In this document: positions 21,805 to 45,745 of the stretch, piece after piece
Layout of the letters: each line of letters begins with the position of its first letter
Numbering within the stretch: position 1 is the stretch's first letter
Source: Haemonchus contortus
Lineage: Eukaryota > Nematoda > Chromadorea > Rhabditida > Trichostrongylidae
Direction: 5' to 3'
DNA length: 64,000 bases
Assembly (NCBI GenBank): GCA_000469685.2
Contig: LS997562.1
Coordinates: forward strand, 30,169,928-30,233,927
Translations under genes and position numbers: made by a program
Notes under the pieces: model-generated
What the model was told of the DNA's origin: nothing
The model's database searches: none
The model's input: only the letters and a program-made list of their open reading frames with translations

Positions 21805-24232
21805 GAACAGGCAAATTTCATCATAGAACCGTGAACTACTACCTCCTCATAACTCCTTAAGGGATATCCCATGAATTCCTCTCCTCTTGTTTCACCCGGC
21901 TTTTCTCATCGGGCCCTTGATCTCCGCCGCCTCCGATCATTTGCTCCTTCGCTCCTTCTTCAACGGTGTCCGATGATGATGTCTGGCTAAAATCCTCGTC
22001 ATTTTTTTTGTTTGTTTCCATTTGATCCGAGTGTGTACAGAGACATTCCACATGGCTGAGTAAAGTCCGTAGTTGCGTATTACGCAATTTGTTCTTCGCC
22101 ATATCTGCTCAGCTACCATAACCCAGCCACGATATGCCGCCACTTCGTTATTTTCTTCGTATATTTTATATGTATGGACCTTGTTTTATTAGTACGTTTA
22201 TACTTTGCACAAGGGTAGCGGGTCCCTGAGGGTCCGCCGATTTTCATTCTTTTCAAACCAGAGAGACGTTATTTATTTATTCTTCGTTATTATTCACGTT
22301 GTTCTGTGAGACCAAATGTGTGATATTGCTGTAATAAATTGGATGCCATTGAGCGATCTCGATCCAGACCTCCCAAAAAAAAAGGTCTTCAGAAAAACAT
22401 CGGTGTTGGGGTTGTCGACGTGATGAGGACCTGCAGTTCGGGGTTGCACTTTCGCGTGTCGTCGCAAAAACATAAGCGTATTCATGTGAGCAGACGGGAT
22501 CGTGCGAAAGTAGCCGTATACCTGTATGGGCAGAAAAAGTCGGTGTGAAGGCACAAAATGGAGTTCTGTGGGAGAGCTGGAACGGGCAGGGTGCGAATGT
22601 CCAGCCCTCCGTCCGTGCGTTAACCTCATCAAGACCTCATAAATTCAAACACATTTACTAGGGGGTGTGAAGAGGTTAATCGGGCATGGCATTGTCTTCG
22701 ACGATGCCGTCACTCACATCGGTCACCCAGGCGCCTGCACATGCCATGACTGACTACTGGGACTACCCCGGGAATGTGGGCGAAAGCACCTGCTCTTCCC
22801 CCATGAATACGACGATCAAATTGTCTCTCGCACCCAATTATCGCCATCTACGGAAGAAACCCGCGGTGGCTCCTGACCAAACGCCAATGCTAATAGCAAA
22901 ACGGCTACCGATAATTCGCCAACCAACTGCCCACTGGTTGCTTTCTTCGCGATCTGTCAATTGTTAGTCCTCTATCAGAAGATGTTCTAATGCCTCATTT
23001 AGGGCATGGATAGGGCTGGCTACTACACTACCGACTTTGAGTACCGGATTTCAGCATATGGCCCAGAACCCCCTTGGCTCTAGTTCAACCGCTTCTCTTT
23101 TTTCTAATCAAGGTAGCCTCTCTCATTCACCACAGTCTTTCTACTTATTCCCATTGTCGCCATGTTCCATCAACGATAACTTTGTTTGTTCTTCCTATTG
23201 CGGCAGCCCATACCCATCCACATGCGGCTACCAGTACCCCCATGAACAACGCTAGCACCTGCATGGGAATCCGGCTTGATCCCACTCGACCTCGAGTCTC
23301 AGCTGCCAAAAATGACACTATCGCCAAGCAGCGCCCATCACCACCACATCAATTACTCCCAATCCTTTGTCTGGCATCCCAAACGTCGTTGCGCTTCACT
23401 CCGTCAGACCCATAGCCCATACACCCCAGATACCGTAACCAAGCGTTGGGATCGATCAACTCCCACCCGCCTGACATAGTTTGCCTGTTTGATCAGGCGC
23501 TAATTTATTCATGATATTCGTATGAGCTTCGCCCAGACTGTGGCGCTCCGGCGACCTGAATCGAGAACGAAAAAACGTCAACCGGTGGGACTGGCGGTAG
23601 TGTGGAGGACGAGTAGAAGCAGCCACAGTGAAATCCCTTTGGTCGTCGTTATACATGCCTCCTGCTGAGTCGCATCGCAACATTTGCCTTTGTACATGGC
23701 GGCAGACTGGTCTCTGAAAACCCCCTCGTTTCACCATCTCATTACCATAAACGAGCATTGAAACAACTCTATGGATTGACTCCTGAACATGCTGTACGGG
23801 CACCCAAACAGATGATTTTTCAACACAATACGAACTCCCGAACTCGGTAATATCAGCGGGCAGCGGCAGGATACCAATACCAATACCCGTTCCCGAACAA
23901 ATGACGCCTCAGATAAGGACCCAAAACTTTCTCCTTAGCAACGGGCCTTTTTGAATCAACTTTTGCCACGGTATGAACGATATTCTCCGACAAAAACACT
24001 CTCACGTCCGTCGCTCCCGAGAGATTACGGTAAGTGGCAGGGTATCGGCGCCGGCAAAAAGGCATGCCGAAACAGATTATAACCGTACGTAATGCCCACT
24101 TCACCCAGCCGTTACCTTTCACACCTACTGAACAGGGCCATTGCCCACGAGAATCGTATGTAACGCAAGACAGACAATGGGAATAGTTTAGTTAGAGCAA
24201 ATACCCAACAATAACATCATGTCCGAAAAAGA
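21805..24232. other. Intergenic between ceh-6 and cdc-5L
   Basis: The two genes converge here. 21805-22340 is likely ceh-6 3' UTR, with aataaattgg near 22334. The remainder, including open frames at 22686-23800 on both strands, shows no known domain or splice logic. I see no convincing gene. Confidence 0.5.
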
Positions 24233-37225
<12,993 letters not shown>

Positions 37226-38089
37226 CCTCTCGTAAGTTTAACCTATAAAAAGAGTTTAGCGATATTCCCGGCGATGACAAAGTAGCATAAACGAACAAAA
37301 TTTTTCGAATCCATCGAAAAAATTAAGAAATATGAGAGAAAAGTTCCCGTCAATCCACCGATAACCCCTTTAGATGTTAAACGATGAGAGGTGGACACTG
37401 GTGGATATAGAAGTACGTAAAGACATTTCGAGAAGCGAAAAATAGCACATACTACCTTCTTGATGACACTCGAAGCTTCATATGGGTCAAGAAAGGACAA
37501 CAGTCAGCATAACTGGACATGAAAGTGTGCAGTCCAACTTCACTACAATCTCTAATCTGTATGAGGGCGTGTGTAATGGACAGAATGAGCCACCTAACAA
37601 ACAACACCAGTCTAAGCGATCCAAGAAAAAAATGGGTCAGGAAGGCAAAATAAAAAAAGAAGCTTAACACGAGCAAGCAAAATCTGGATGAAGCAGCGGG
37701 CTTTGGGACATTCGAAAACTCGCACAGGAGCTAGGAACGAAAGGGACGAACTCGTCCACGAGCTACTGGGCCACCTCGATTATTGCTCGCCCCCGAGCAT
37801 TTATTGATATCCGAACACTTGAACGATAATATCTCATTGTCTAGGATAAAAAAGTTGAGGATCAAGATCGATGCCGACTCGATGTAGTCCAATTACACGC
37901 GCAAGGACCGATTTAGAGTACGCACATCCACGACTTGAACATGTTAGCCGTCATTTGAAAGTTGAAGTCTGTAATGCAGACTATACACCACTTTGTCGAG
38001 TTTTTTTCAACAGCACCGTCGCCCAGCCATTTATTTTCGATCTTTTGCTTTTTCCATGTTATTGGTCGCATATATAAGTTTCCTAGGTC
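37226..38089. promoter_or_regulatory. Divergent intergenic region cdc-5L / CCDC86-like
   Basis: These 864 bp separate the start codons of two divergently transcribed housekeeping-type genes, so it is probably a shared promoter region. On the minus strand ctttttatag at ~37246, 11-20 bp upstream of the cdc-5L ATG, could be a spliced-leader acceptor. On the plus strand tttcctag at 38080-38087 lies just before the other ATG. No other motif is certain. Confidence 0.4.
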
Positions 38090-40751
38090 ATGGAAGTTGA
38101 CGATTCTGGAGTAGTCAGTGATAAAGAAGAATCCAAGACGACCGTAGAAATCAAAGGACTGCCGAAGTCGGGCCGATGGTGGAAAAATACACGCAATGCA
38201 AGGTAAAATTATTTGAGATACTTGACTGCATTGCTCAGAATTCCATTTACTGCAAAAGCTGCTTCAAAAGTTTGAAGTGCCAGAAATTCGTTACTGCATA
38301 CGTGTTAGGTTTTTGATGGCCAACTATCAACTGCCGAAACGCTTACCACGTCATGCGCATATGTGAAATAATGTTGTATTAAAGTGAAACTCCACTTAGA
38401 AAACCATGTTCATATAATGCACCCTCGGTCAGGCATGGAGCTGTGTGTAAGATCTTCTCAGAAAGCTATGTAATTTCCCCTGAATCATGGTACATGGTCC
38501 CTCTTCCACTCCTGCTCCACCCCTTCCCCAGCCCTTTCTCAACTTCCGAACTTCAATAAGGTGTCGACCAGTAGTTGTGTAACAGGTGGAACCCGAAGTT
38601 TAACTCGAATTCTAGTCTATGTTGTGGATTTTGAAGAACGTAAAATCCTGATTGATCACTTTCGCAACGGGCGCATTCATAGTAGGTGCATCGTTACGCA
38701 GATTTACGCATTTATTACTGAGTATTATTGAATTCCACAATGTATATTCCATTTCCAATTAGATGAGCGGATATAGTACAATGTATTCGAATCAGGTTGT
38801 CAATTTAGTCGATTCAATGTCAGAAAGTGTGTAGGTAACTGGAATAGGCTTACTTCATCAAGAATGTAACAGTAGAAATTTGGGCGGTGTGGGTGGTCAT
38901 ATAACACGGATAATAACATTTATTGACTGCTAGGAACCGTTTAACGTTTTAACAAAATCACCTTCCTCAGTTGACCGCCTACATTGAAAACTGCGTGATA
39001 TACGCGTATGGAAAAGTTGTAGACCGTGCATATAGAACCGTGGTTGACCAGCTGCAGTGTTTGATATGCGATGTAGGCTACATTGGGGAAACTGGGAGGC
39101 AGTAATGCTTTCATGTAAAAGAACTTTTGGCTAGCAAACTGATGAAATGACATGACAGTGCTTGTTGTGGCTCTGACGTTAAATGCACAATTTTGGCTTA
39201 TGGGAACAATATTGGTCCAAAACAACCCTTAAGGAGATGCGGCACCGAGTATGAGTAAAAAGAATGAGTGCAGCTACATCAGAGGCGACCTCTTGTCATA
39301 CGTAGCACTGTGGAAGCTCTGATAGTGAGAACTGATGCACGTGACATCACGACCAGTTGACAGCGCCTGCATGACCGATAAGTCGCACTTACTCTATCGT
39401 TTCGAAGTTGAGCACTCGTTCGGTGTTGGTAGAATCGGCATGACTTGGTGGGTGGGATTCTGACATGCTTCAAGCTCACACCTACGAACTCCAGACACGT
39501 TCTACAAGACACACACACACACCGACACACTCTGTGGAAACCACCAGGCACATTTGGCCAATTGCATGTAGTGGGATAAACAACCGATCCACATATGTTT
39601 ATAGCCACCAATTATTCACAGAGGTCCTCACCTGCTGATATCTTAGCTATGGCTGGGTTCTATCTTATGTTTTTGTTCATACGATTGGTAGGCTTTTTTG
39701 TGAAACCCCAGTTAAGGGGATGTGTGGCAAACGCAGTAAAGGACAGACAAAAGATCTTCGTTGTTTTTTGAAAGGGGAGGTTACACAATCCCGAAAGATC
39801 GTCATTTACTTCTGTTGCATCACAGTACTCAGCTTAGTCACTTATAGCCAATGTTCCATGACTTCATCTGTCAGTTTGACTGCATTATTTGTTTGTTTCT
39901 CCCAGAATCATTCTAAAGAGTGCCTTTGCTACGAATGCGATGCCTTCCTGGCTAAGGTTTTGACATCGATGATGTTTTTCATTGTGAATATATGGTAGCG
40001 GAGCCTCTAAAACTGTTAGTTGAAATGCTAAGCTTTTGTCGAGAAGGGTTGTCTCAAATTCTGATAAAAAAAATGTTAAAAAATATTAATTGAAAATTAT
40101 AGGTAACTGTTGCCTCAAAAAGTTGCTGAATAACGGAACGTGTCATACGATCAGTAGTAGACACTTTTGGTGAATCTTAGACTAGAAGACACTTAAATTT
40201 CACGTTGTGCTTGTACATTTATACTTTAAAGTTCCTAGAACAAGTGCTTGAGTGATGATGGGTGTCGACGTCAATTTTCACATGACCACCTTTCCAGGCA
40301 CAGTGCCGTGGTCAAAGTGAAACCGCTGAAGTCATCTTGGGAAAAGAAAATGGCCGACAAAGCGAAATTGAAACAGGCGAAGCTACTTCAGCAGGAAATT
40401 CGTGATCGACAGCTTCAGGAAAAACAGGTGGATGACCACTAAAACTGTGCATCGTTTGCGTTTTTTTTTTTTGCTCTTGGTTTAATGTTATTTCCATTTT
40501 GCAGGAAAAGATAGAGCGCAAGAAAGAGCAGGAGAAGCGTCGTCTAGAAAATGAAAGGAAGGGCGAAGTTGTTCAGGTAGATACTGGTCATTTCTAGGTT
40601 CTAAGTTTTTAAGATAACCGGTATTTTAAAGAAGAAACACACCCTATACATTTCTATTCGTGAATATCTTTAGGTGATCAGAAATACGGCGAAGCTGCGT
40701 AAAGCCAAGAAAAAACAACTGCGTATGATTGTTAAACGGGATACAAATTAG
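38090..40751 (+). CDS. CCDC86/Cgr1-family nucleolar protein
   Basis: Exons: 38090-38202, 40298-40427, 40505-40576, 40674-40751; 393 nt, 130 aa, phases consistent. The N-terminal part is acidic (MEVDDSG). Then comes the family hallmark GLPKSGRWWKNTRNAR, and KPLKSSWEKKMADKAKLK. A Lys/Glu/Arg-rich coiled coil ends RRLENERKGEVVQVIRNTAK LRKAKKKQLR and KRDT (spaces mark my breaks). Yeast Cgr1 is needed for 60S rRNA processing; the metazoan homologue CCDC86 is a nucleolar, Ki-67-linked chromosome-periphery protein. The length is short but matches the conserved core. Intron 1 is 2.1 kb and holds a PLE relic. AATAAA-like signal near 40826. The ATG is preceded by tttcctag, a possible spliced-leader acceptor. 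Confidence 0.9.
38930..39290 (+). pseudogene. PLE3: GIY-YIG fragment of a third Penelope-like element
   Basis: The plus-strand frame near 39050-39105 reads LQCLICDVGYIGETGRQ, the YIG half of a PLE GIY-YIG domain. It is followed by KELLASKL and, after stops, CTILAYGNN, which parallels CTILAHETE of PLE2. Upstream ENCVIYAYGK may be the Cys-containing segment. It is heavily decayed and lies in intron 1 of the CCDC86-like gene. Confidence 0.6.
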
Positions 40752-40859
40752 AGACTTGTGCAGTTTTCTTTGTTACTTTTTCTTTCGAATGTCTATTGTT
40801 GATTTTCTTGTTGCCATTAAACCTAATAAAAAAATTCATCAGACTCACATGTAGAAATT

Positions 40860-43310
40860 TCCGTAGAGTTTATGTTACTGATGATGTCTTACCGTCATCA
40901 CTGTGTCACCTGTACTCCCGATGATCGTCGATTTCCTCGAACGGGCGCCAGTAACGTCTCCAATTCGTCCCTGTCGCGAACCTGAGTAGTCCAGTGAATC
41001 GTACTCGCTCGAGGAACAACGAGCAAAACATACCTTTCGTTCAGAGCTTTCATGAAAAAGTCTGACCATCTGGGTGGCGGTCGTCCTGACGTTGGTTTGA
41101 CGTCCCGAGGGATCCAGCCCGTAACCGCGCTGGTCCAACGGTTATCACTGCCGCCCTTGTGATTTTCGGTTTTTTGGCAACGGATTCCAAGTCTTCGTCC
41201 GTCGACGGAGCTCGAAACTCCGGATTTGCTCCGCGATGTTCTTGAATGCTCCTCACGCCGCGCGTTTCCGTCTACTCAGCTCCAGAGCTGGGTCGTTCAT
41301 CATTTTGACTTCCCGGCCTAGATACACATAGCTGGAACATTCAGAGATATCCCTCTCGTTCAGCGTAAAGGGAGCGTCAGGTACCAATCCGTTTTTCATG
41401 AACATCGCCTTCGTTAAGTTCAGTTTCAAGCCGATCTTTCCACAAGCATTGTCAAACTCGGCCGGCACTCGTTCCGCCTGCTCGACGTTCGGTGTTACAA
41501 GCACGATGCCGTCTGCAGACCGGGGATGATGTAGGGAGCGGCCGTCATCCTTTACTCTCAAAAATTCCCATTCCAAATGACGTGATATTCTCGAGATCAG
41601 CACTGAAACGTTTGGGCGAAATGGTATCGCCCTGCCGGCACCTCTCTTCAAGTTGATGATGACTTTCTTGTAGAATGGTGAAATCCTGGTCGGGAAGTTG
41701 TGGTAGAGCTCACGAAGCATCCTTATATATTGAGCATGAACACACTGGTTGCCCAGGGCTTCGATTACCGCTTCTGTCTCTACAGTGTCGAAGGCTTTCT
41801 TGTCGATGAACTTAAGAAATAACGGCATTTTGTGCTATCGCGGTACTTCAATGAGTCCTGTAAGAATGTGGATATATTCAATTGTGCTGAACCCTCTCCG
41901 AAACGTGCTTGCTCGTATGGCTGTCCTTAATCAAATATTCTGTCAATCCTGTTCAGGATGACGCGAGTGAAAAGCTTGTAGATTACAGACAGCAGACAGA
42001 TTGGGCGATATTTGCCAATATCGTCTGGTTCGCCTTTTTATACAGCAACGCAGTCTTGCTAGTTTTCCATGACGTGGGCACTTTGCATTCCGACAGGTAC
42101 CGCGTGAAGAGCTTAGCCAGAGTTCTGACAATAACTGGTGGAAGACTCTTCAGATGTTCTGGTTTGATTCTATCGGGCGCCGTACAGTTCTTCATCGAGG
42201 TGATGGCATGTTGTATTTCGGAAGGGAGAACCGGAGAGCGATTATTCGTCTTGCCTAATATGGTGAGTAGGCAGGTAGACGTGGCTGTTGAAGTGATCCG
42301 AGTAGAAGTCGTAGATGACCTTCTCCATTGCACTCCGAGATGCAGTAACGGTTCCGTCAAGACGACGAAGGGAACTCATCTTGGTCTTGTAATTGGCGAA
42401 GCTCCGTCAGGCTTCGCGACTGCTCTTTTCGGCCTCAGCGGCTTCGTCCATAGCGGCTGCTCTTCTCTCTTTCAGATCTTCCTATCGCTTCTCTAAATAG
42501 CTTCGCTGGTTCGGACGTTTGTTGATAATTGCCTGTGGCTCGTGCGATCCCACGCTGTCGTATCAGCCCGAGAATCTTCGAAGAGAGTCGTCTCTTGACT
42601 ACCTGTAAACTTTCTGCTTTCGTAGCACTATCGTGAAGATGCTCGACGAGCCGGTTGTATTCTTCGTCGGTGTTGTCGATAACGGAATCTTCCCATACTC
42701 GCAAGGGAAGCGAAGTGGTCTCAGTTGATGGAGGTCTTGGGGTTTCGTTTCCTAAACTTCATAGCCCTCGCACTGAGAAGCAGAATCTAGCGCGTAGGAG
42801 ACGGTGGTCCGATTCCCTGTAGAACTTCGGAACAACAGCGACGTCAGTCAGTCCGATTGAAAGTGATGTGGTCTGTTTTATTATGGAACTGTCTAACAGG
42901 TGGCTCCCATGTCCATTTCAATTGAGAGGGCTTCTGGAGCTGCCAATTACCATGGATGGTGTGGGTCGACATGATCAACTCGGGCAGCCTTTCACCCGGA
43001 ACATTCCATTCCATTCCGTGAGTCCCGATGTGGAGCTTTTCAGCCGTTCTTCTGGGGCCAATCTTGGCGTTAAAATCAACCGATGATGACCTAGAAGAAA
43101 GTGTGTTCTCTTCTGTAGAGCCTCCCGAATCCATATAAAACGCTTCCAACTCCTCTTCTTAGTAGCTCAATGTTGGTGCGTAGGCAACGAAGATGGTTAG
43201 CTGTACTGCCCTTCTTTATACTGCTTTCTTTCTTTGAGAATTTAATGATCGTATATTTATGACCCAAGAGGAAATTGAAGTCTGCATGAGAGAAATTCAC
43301 GCACACTGTT
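40860..43310 (-). mobile_element. RTE-type non-LTR retrotransposon, 5'-truncated and decayed
   Basis: Minus-strand pieces follow element order. The AP-endonuclease part is at 42844-43306 (DFNAKIGPRRTAEKLHIGTH, MEWN, TIHGN). A connector is at 42435-42704. RT N-terminal palm is at 41983-42360 (RIKPEHLK, CKVPTSWKTS). RT core is at 41253-41828 (IDKKAFDTVETEAVIEALGN, RSADGIVLVTP for the xADD box, SSYVYLGREV). The C-terminal part is at 40895-41250, with stop near 40898. Frames change several times and the usual ADDIV is ADGIV, so it is dead. The family (nematode RTE, 'craniofacial development protein 2-like') is recognised from memory. Confidence 0.85.
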
Positions 43311-43412
43311 ACTTGTACGTCTTCACACCTCCATCACCTGTCGTGGCGTAGCTTGACGTATTAACTGATTTCTTGAAACTATTGGGATGCATACGCATGA
43401 ATGACGAATTCT

Positions 43413-44030
43413 CAAAGGCACAGTTCATGATAAAAATGCTTTTTAGATTTCGCACTGAAATGAAGCATGGCCCTCAAGTTCGGCCTTAATAGGGCGCAAT
43501 GACGGGTCAAAAATTGTCTGCACTATGTGTCACACATAGGGATCACCGCCTTTTGATGACCTTGCTGAAGCTGCACCATTCACAATGGGGCAGATATGCT
43601 GAAAAATTCAAATAGCTGATCAGTTAGAACAACAATATGTATCTGAACTAAGAAGAAGAACAACAGCAACAACCGAAAATATCAAACTTGCAGCATTAAT
43701 AGGAAATACCATCGTGGAGTTCCCAACACTTTGGATGCGTGCCGCTCTGACACATAGCAACACTGTCGGCCAAAATTTGGCAATAATTGCTTACTAAAGT
43801 TGAATTCTTATTCAATTGTATACATTCGTTTCGAATTCTAATTTCATGCCACTTCCGTCGTCATAATCCCGTATAACCCTCTATTGGTACTTCATTTTGG
43901 AATACTGTATTTTCCATATGTCGCAGATTTTCGCGCTTTCATCGCCACCCATGCACTATTCTGCACCATCACTTCAGCTCCTCATTTACCTCACAATAAG
44001 TCCATCAGATTATCGTGAACAATGACCTAA
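43413..44030. mobile_element. MITE-like repeat, copy F
   Basis: Ends tcaaaggcacagttcatg and attatcgtgaacaatgacctaa are inverted. The internal 'caccattcacaatggggca' and 'tcgcgctttcatcg' blocks match copy E. Confidence 0.65.
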
Positions 44031-44092
44031 AACGCTTGGCAACATTCAGAGGTTACTGGACGCATGATCATTTCCATTTCTGCCAAATGTAG

Positions 44093-44283
44093 ATTTTAGG
44101 AAAAAATCAGAGAGCAGGTAATATCACTTTCATTAATTCATCTAGTAATTGAGATTCCAATTTACCAGATTCTCTCCGCTCCTTTCGATGAAACGATATC
44201 TGAGCGAGCAGCTGAGCCGTATGGCCCTAAACGAAAGCTCTTCCCAGTCATCTGCGTCCTCTGATCCTCGAGATGACAAATGA
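44093..44283 (+). CDS. Last two exons of an unidentified gene (partial)
   Basis: Exons 44093-44117 and 44169-44283 are bounded by tgtag/gtaata and ttaccag. Both are open in one frame joined by a split Arg codon: FRKKSES-R-FSPLLSMKRYLSEQLSRM, then a Ser-rich tail SSSQSSASSDPRDDK and TGA. The splice signals and phase match make this more than chance, but I do not recognise the family. The upstream exons are not visible; a MITE and a dead LINE lie just before. AATAAA at 44852 could be its polyadenylation signal. Alternatives: a longer 3' exon in another frame, or a chance reading. Confidence 0.4.
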
Positions 44284-44310
44284 CTGCACGCTACTAAAGA
44301 GCGGCTCTTC

Positions 44311-45483
44311 GTGGATCGTGCGCGACCCCTCCATTTGTGTAGTCAAGCAACCTTATTCCTGCTGCGGAATCATAACGAGCTACGAAATCGACCATTTTCT
44401 CCGCTATACTCTTCACTCCATGTGATCTTTGGTGGTGTGGAGAGTTTAACGTGGAATTATCGTTTTATAGCCGAGCTTTTCGGGCTCCGTTTACGACCCC
44501 ACGGCTGCCTCACGATCAGCTATCAAGCGAAGTTAGTATTCGTTTGCTTGACACTCAGCCTCCGAAAGTTTTGGGCCCTCACTGCTCTTTATCTTTTACA
44601 CCTTTTCCTTTGTGTAGTAGCAAGCAAGTTCGTTCTTTCGTTGATTTTTTTTTTCCTGGAAGTGAAGAGGAATCCTTCTTATTCTGCTGCAATTTGTGAA
44701 GTACACCATTTGTATCTTGATCGAAAACAGGGTCTTCTTCCTCAGTATGAGTCCCTAGATGCAAAACCTAAGTATATGCGAAAGCAAAAAAAAATACCGA
44801 GCGAAGAAGCTGTCTTTCGGAGTACCTCAAGTCATATAAATAATAGTTAAAATAAAACTGGAAATAATAATTCGAATAGAACTGAAGGGAAACTGAAAAC
44901 TCTGTTTTTCTTCAAGAGAATTCAATCTTCTCTTCCTGCTCCCATATCAATTTACTACGCATGGCATGGTGCCTCGTGTCAGGATTCTCGCCAAAGAATT
45001 TCCCCATCCATTTCCTGCTTTCCGATGGCTTGAGAGGGTCCGATGACCTCGAGCTGTTAGCTGTTTTGTATGTGGTCTGCACATGGCCGGCATCAGTGAT
45101 TGATGAGTCCTTAATAATCTGTCCTTATGGACCTTCGCCATCTCGTGCACACCCGGCTGGCTGGCGGGCTGGCGGCCTGTCACCCGCTGCAATCCCTCGG
45201 AAATCTATTGACTTCCGATAGATAATTTCTTCACAAAGGAAGCGTATATGCTACCTAATTATTCCTCGTTTTGAATCCGTTTAATTTCCTGATGATTACT
45301 CTAAAGTTTATAAAACCCCTCGATTTAGTCTTTAGTTTCTCTTCCTATCTCTCTTAATTGTGAAGGAAGCGGGCGAATATGCTCCCTTAAGCATAATATC
45401 AGGCAACTGATATCAAACTGACTATTATACACATAGTTTCAAATGAAATATAAAGGATAAAGTCTCGGTGCGTCAATCAATCC
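44311..45483. other. Non-coding stretch with one long open frame
   Basis: A 179-codon plus-strand frame (44311-44850) overlaps another frame at 44451-44699. Neither has a recognisable domain or a splice context. It ends at the AATAAA of 44852, so it may simply be 3' UTR of the preceding gene. Confidence 0.4.
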
Positions 45484-45745
45484 CGTCCGAGGGATGCGCC
45501 CACGCATTCGACTCCCATTCAGAACAGTAGTGGCGTTTGAATGCGTATGTGGCCTATACAATGACTTCGGTTGCCAACCGATGTACAAGTCAGTGTTTTT
45601 ATCCTTCCAGGCGAGTCTGGTGCCAATTGACCGATTCCGGAAGACGGAGGGCTTGGTCGGCCTGGGCGTATATCGAGTCGGGATTCGAATCCGTAACCAT
45701 GCGTGAGTGATAGTGCGCCATTTGCCACTTCACTACCTCCACCCC
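45484..45745 (-). mobile_element. tRNA-derived SINE, best copy
   Basis: On the minus strand the head reads GGTAGTGAAGTGGCAAATGG (A-box region), followed by GGATTCGAATCCC (B box) about 45 bp on. The head is fused to a body (ggataaaaacactgacttg, gttggcaaccgaagtcat) and a tail (tgttctgaatgggagtcg). Related copies lie at 15745-16005 and 55808-56041, with fragments at 12222 and 61826. SINEs of this build are transcribed by Pol III and mobilised by LINEs; the partner here is unknown. Confidence 0.7.

Noticed and set aside
38941..39225. Minus-strand 94-codon frame
   Set aside because: It is antisense to the PLE3 GIY-YIG fragment, which is recognisable on the plus strand.
41909..42496. 195-codon plus-strand frame
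   Set aside because: It is antisense to the RTE reverse transcriptase remnant, whose minus-strand frames carry the recognisable motifs.
44311..44850. 179-codon plus-strand frame with hydrophobic stretches
   Set aside because: No recognisable family, overlapping frames, and position just after a likely stop codon and before AATAAA suggest 3' UTR.
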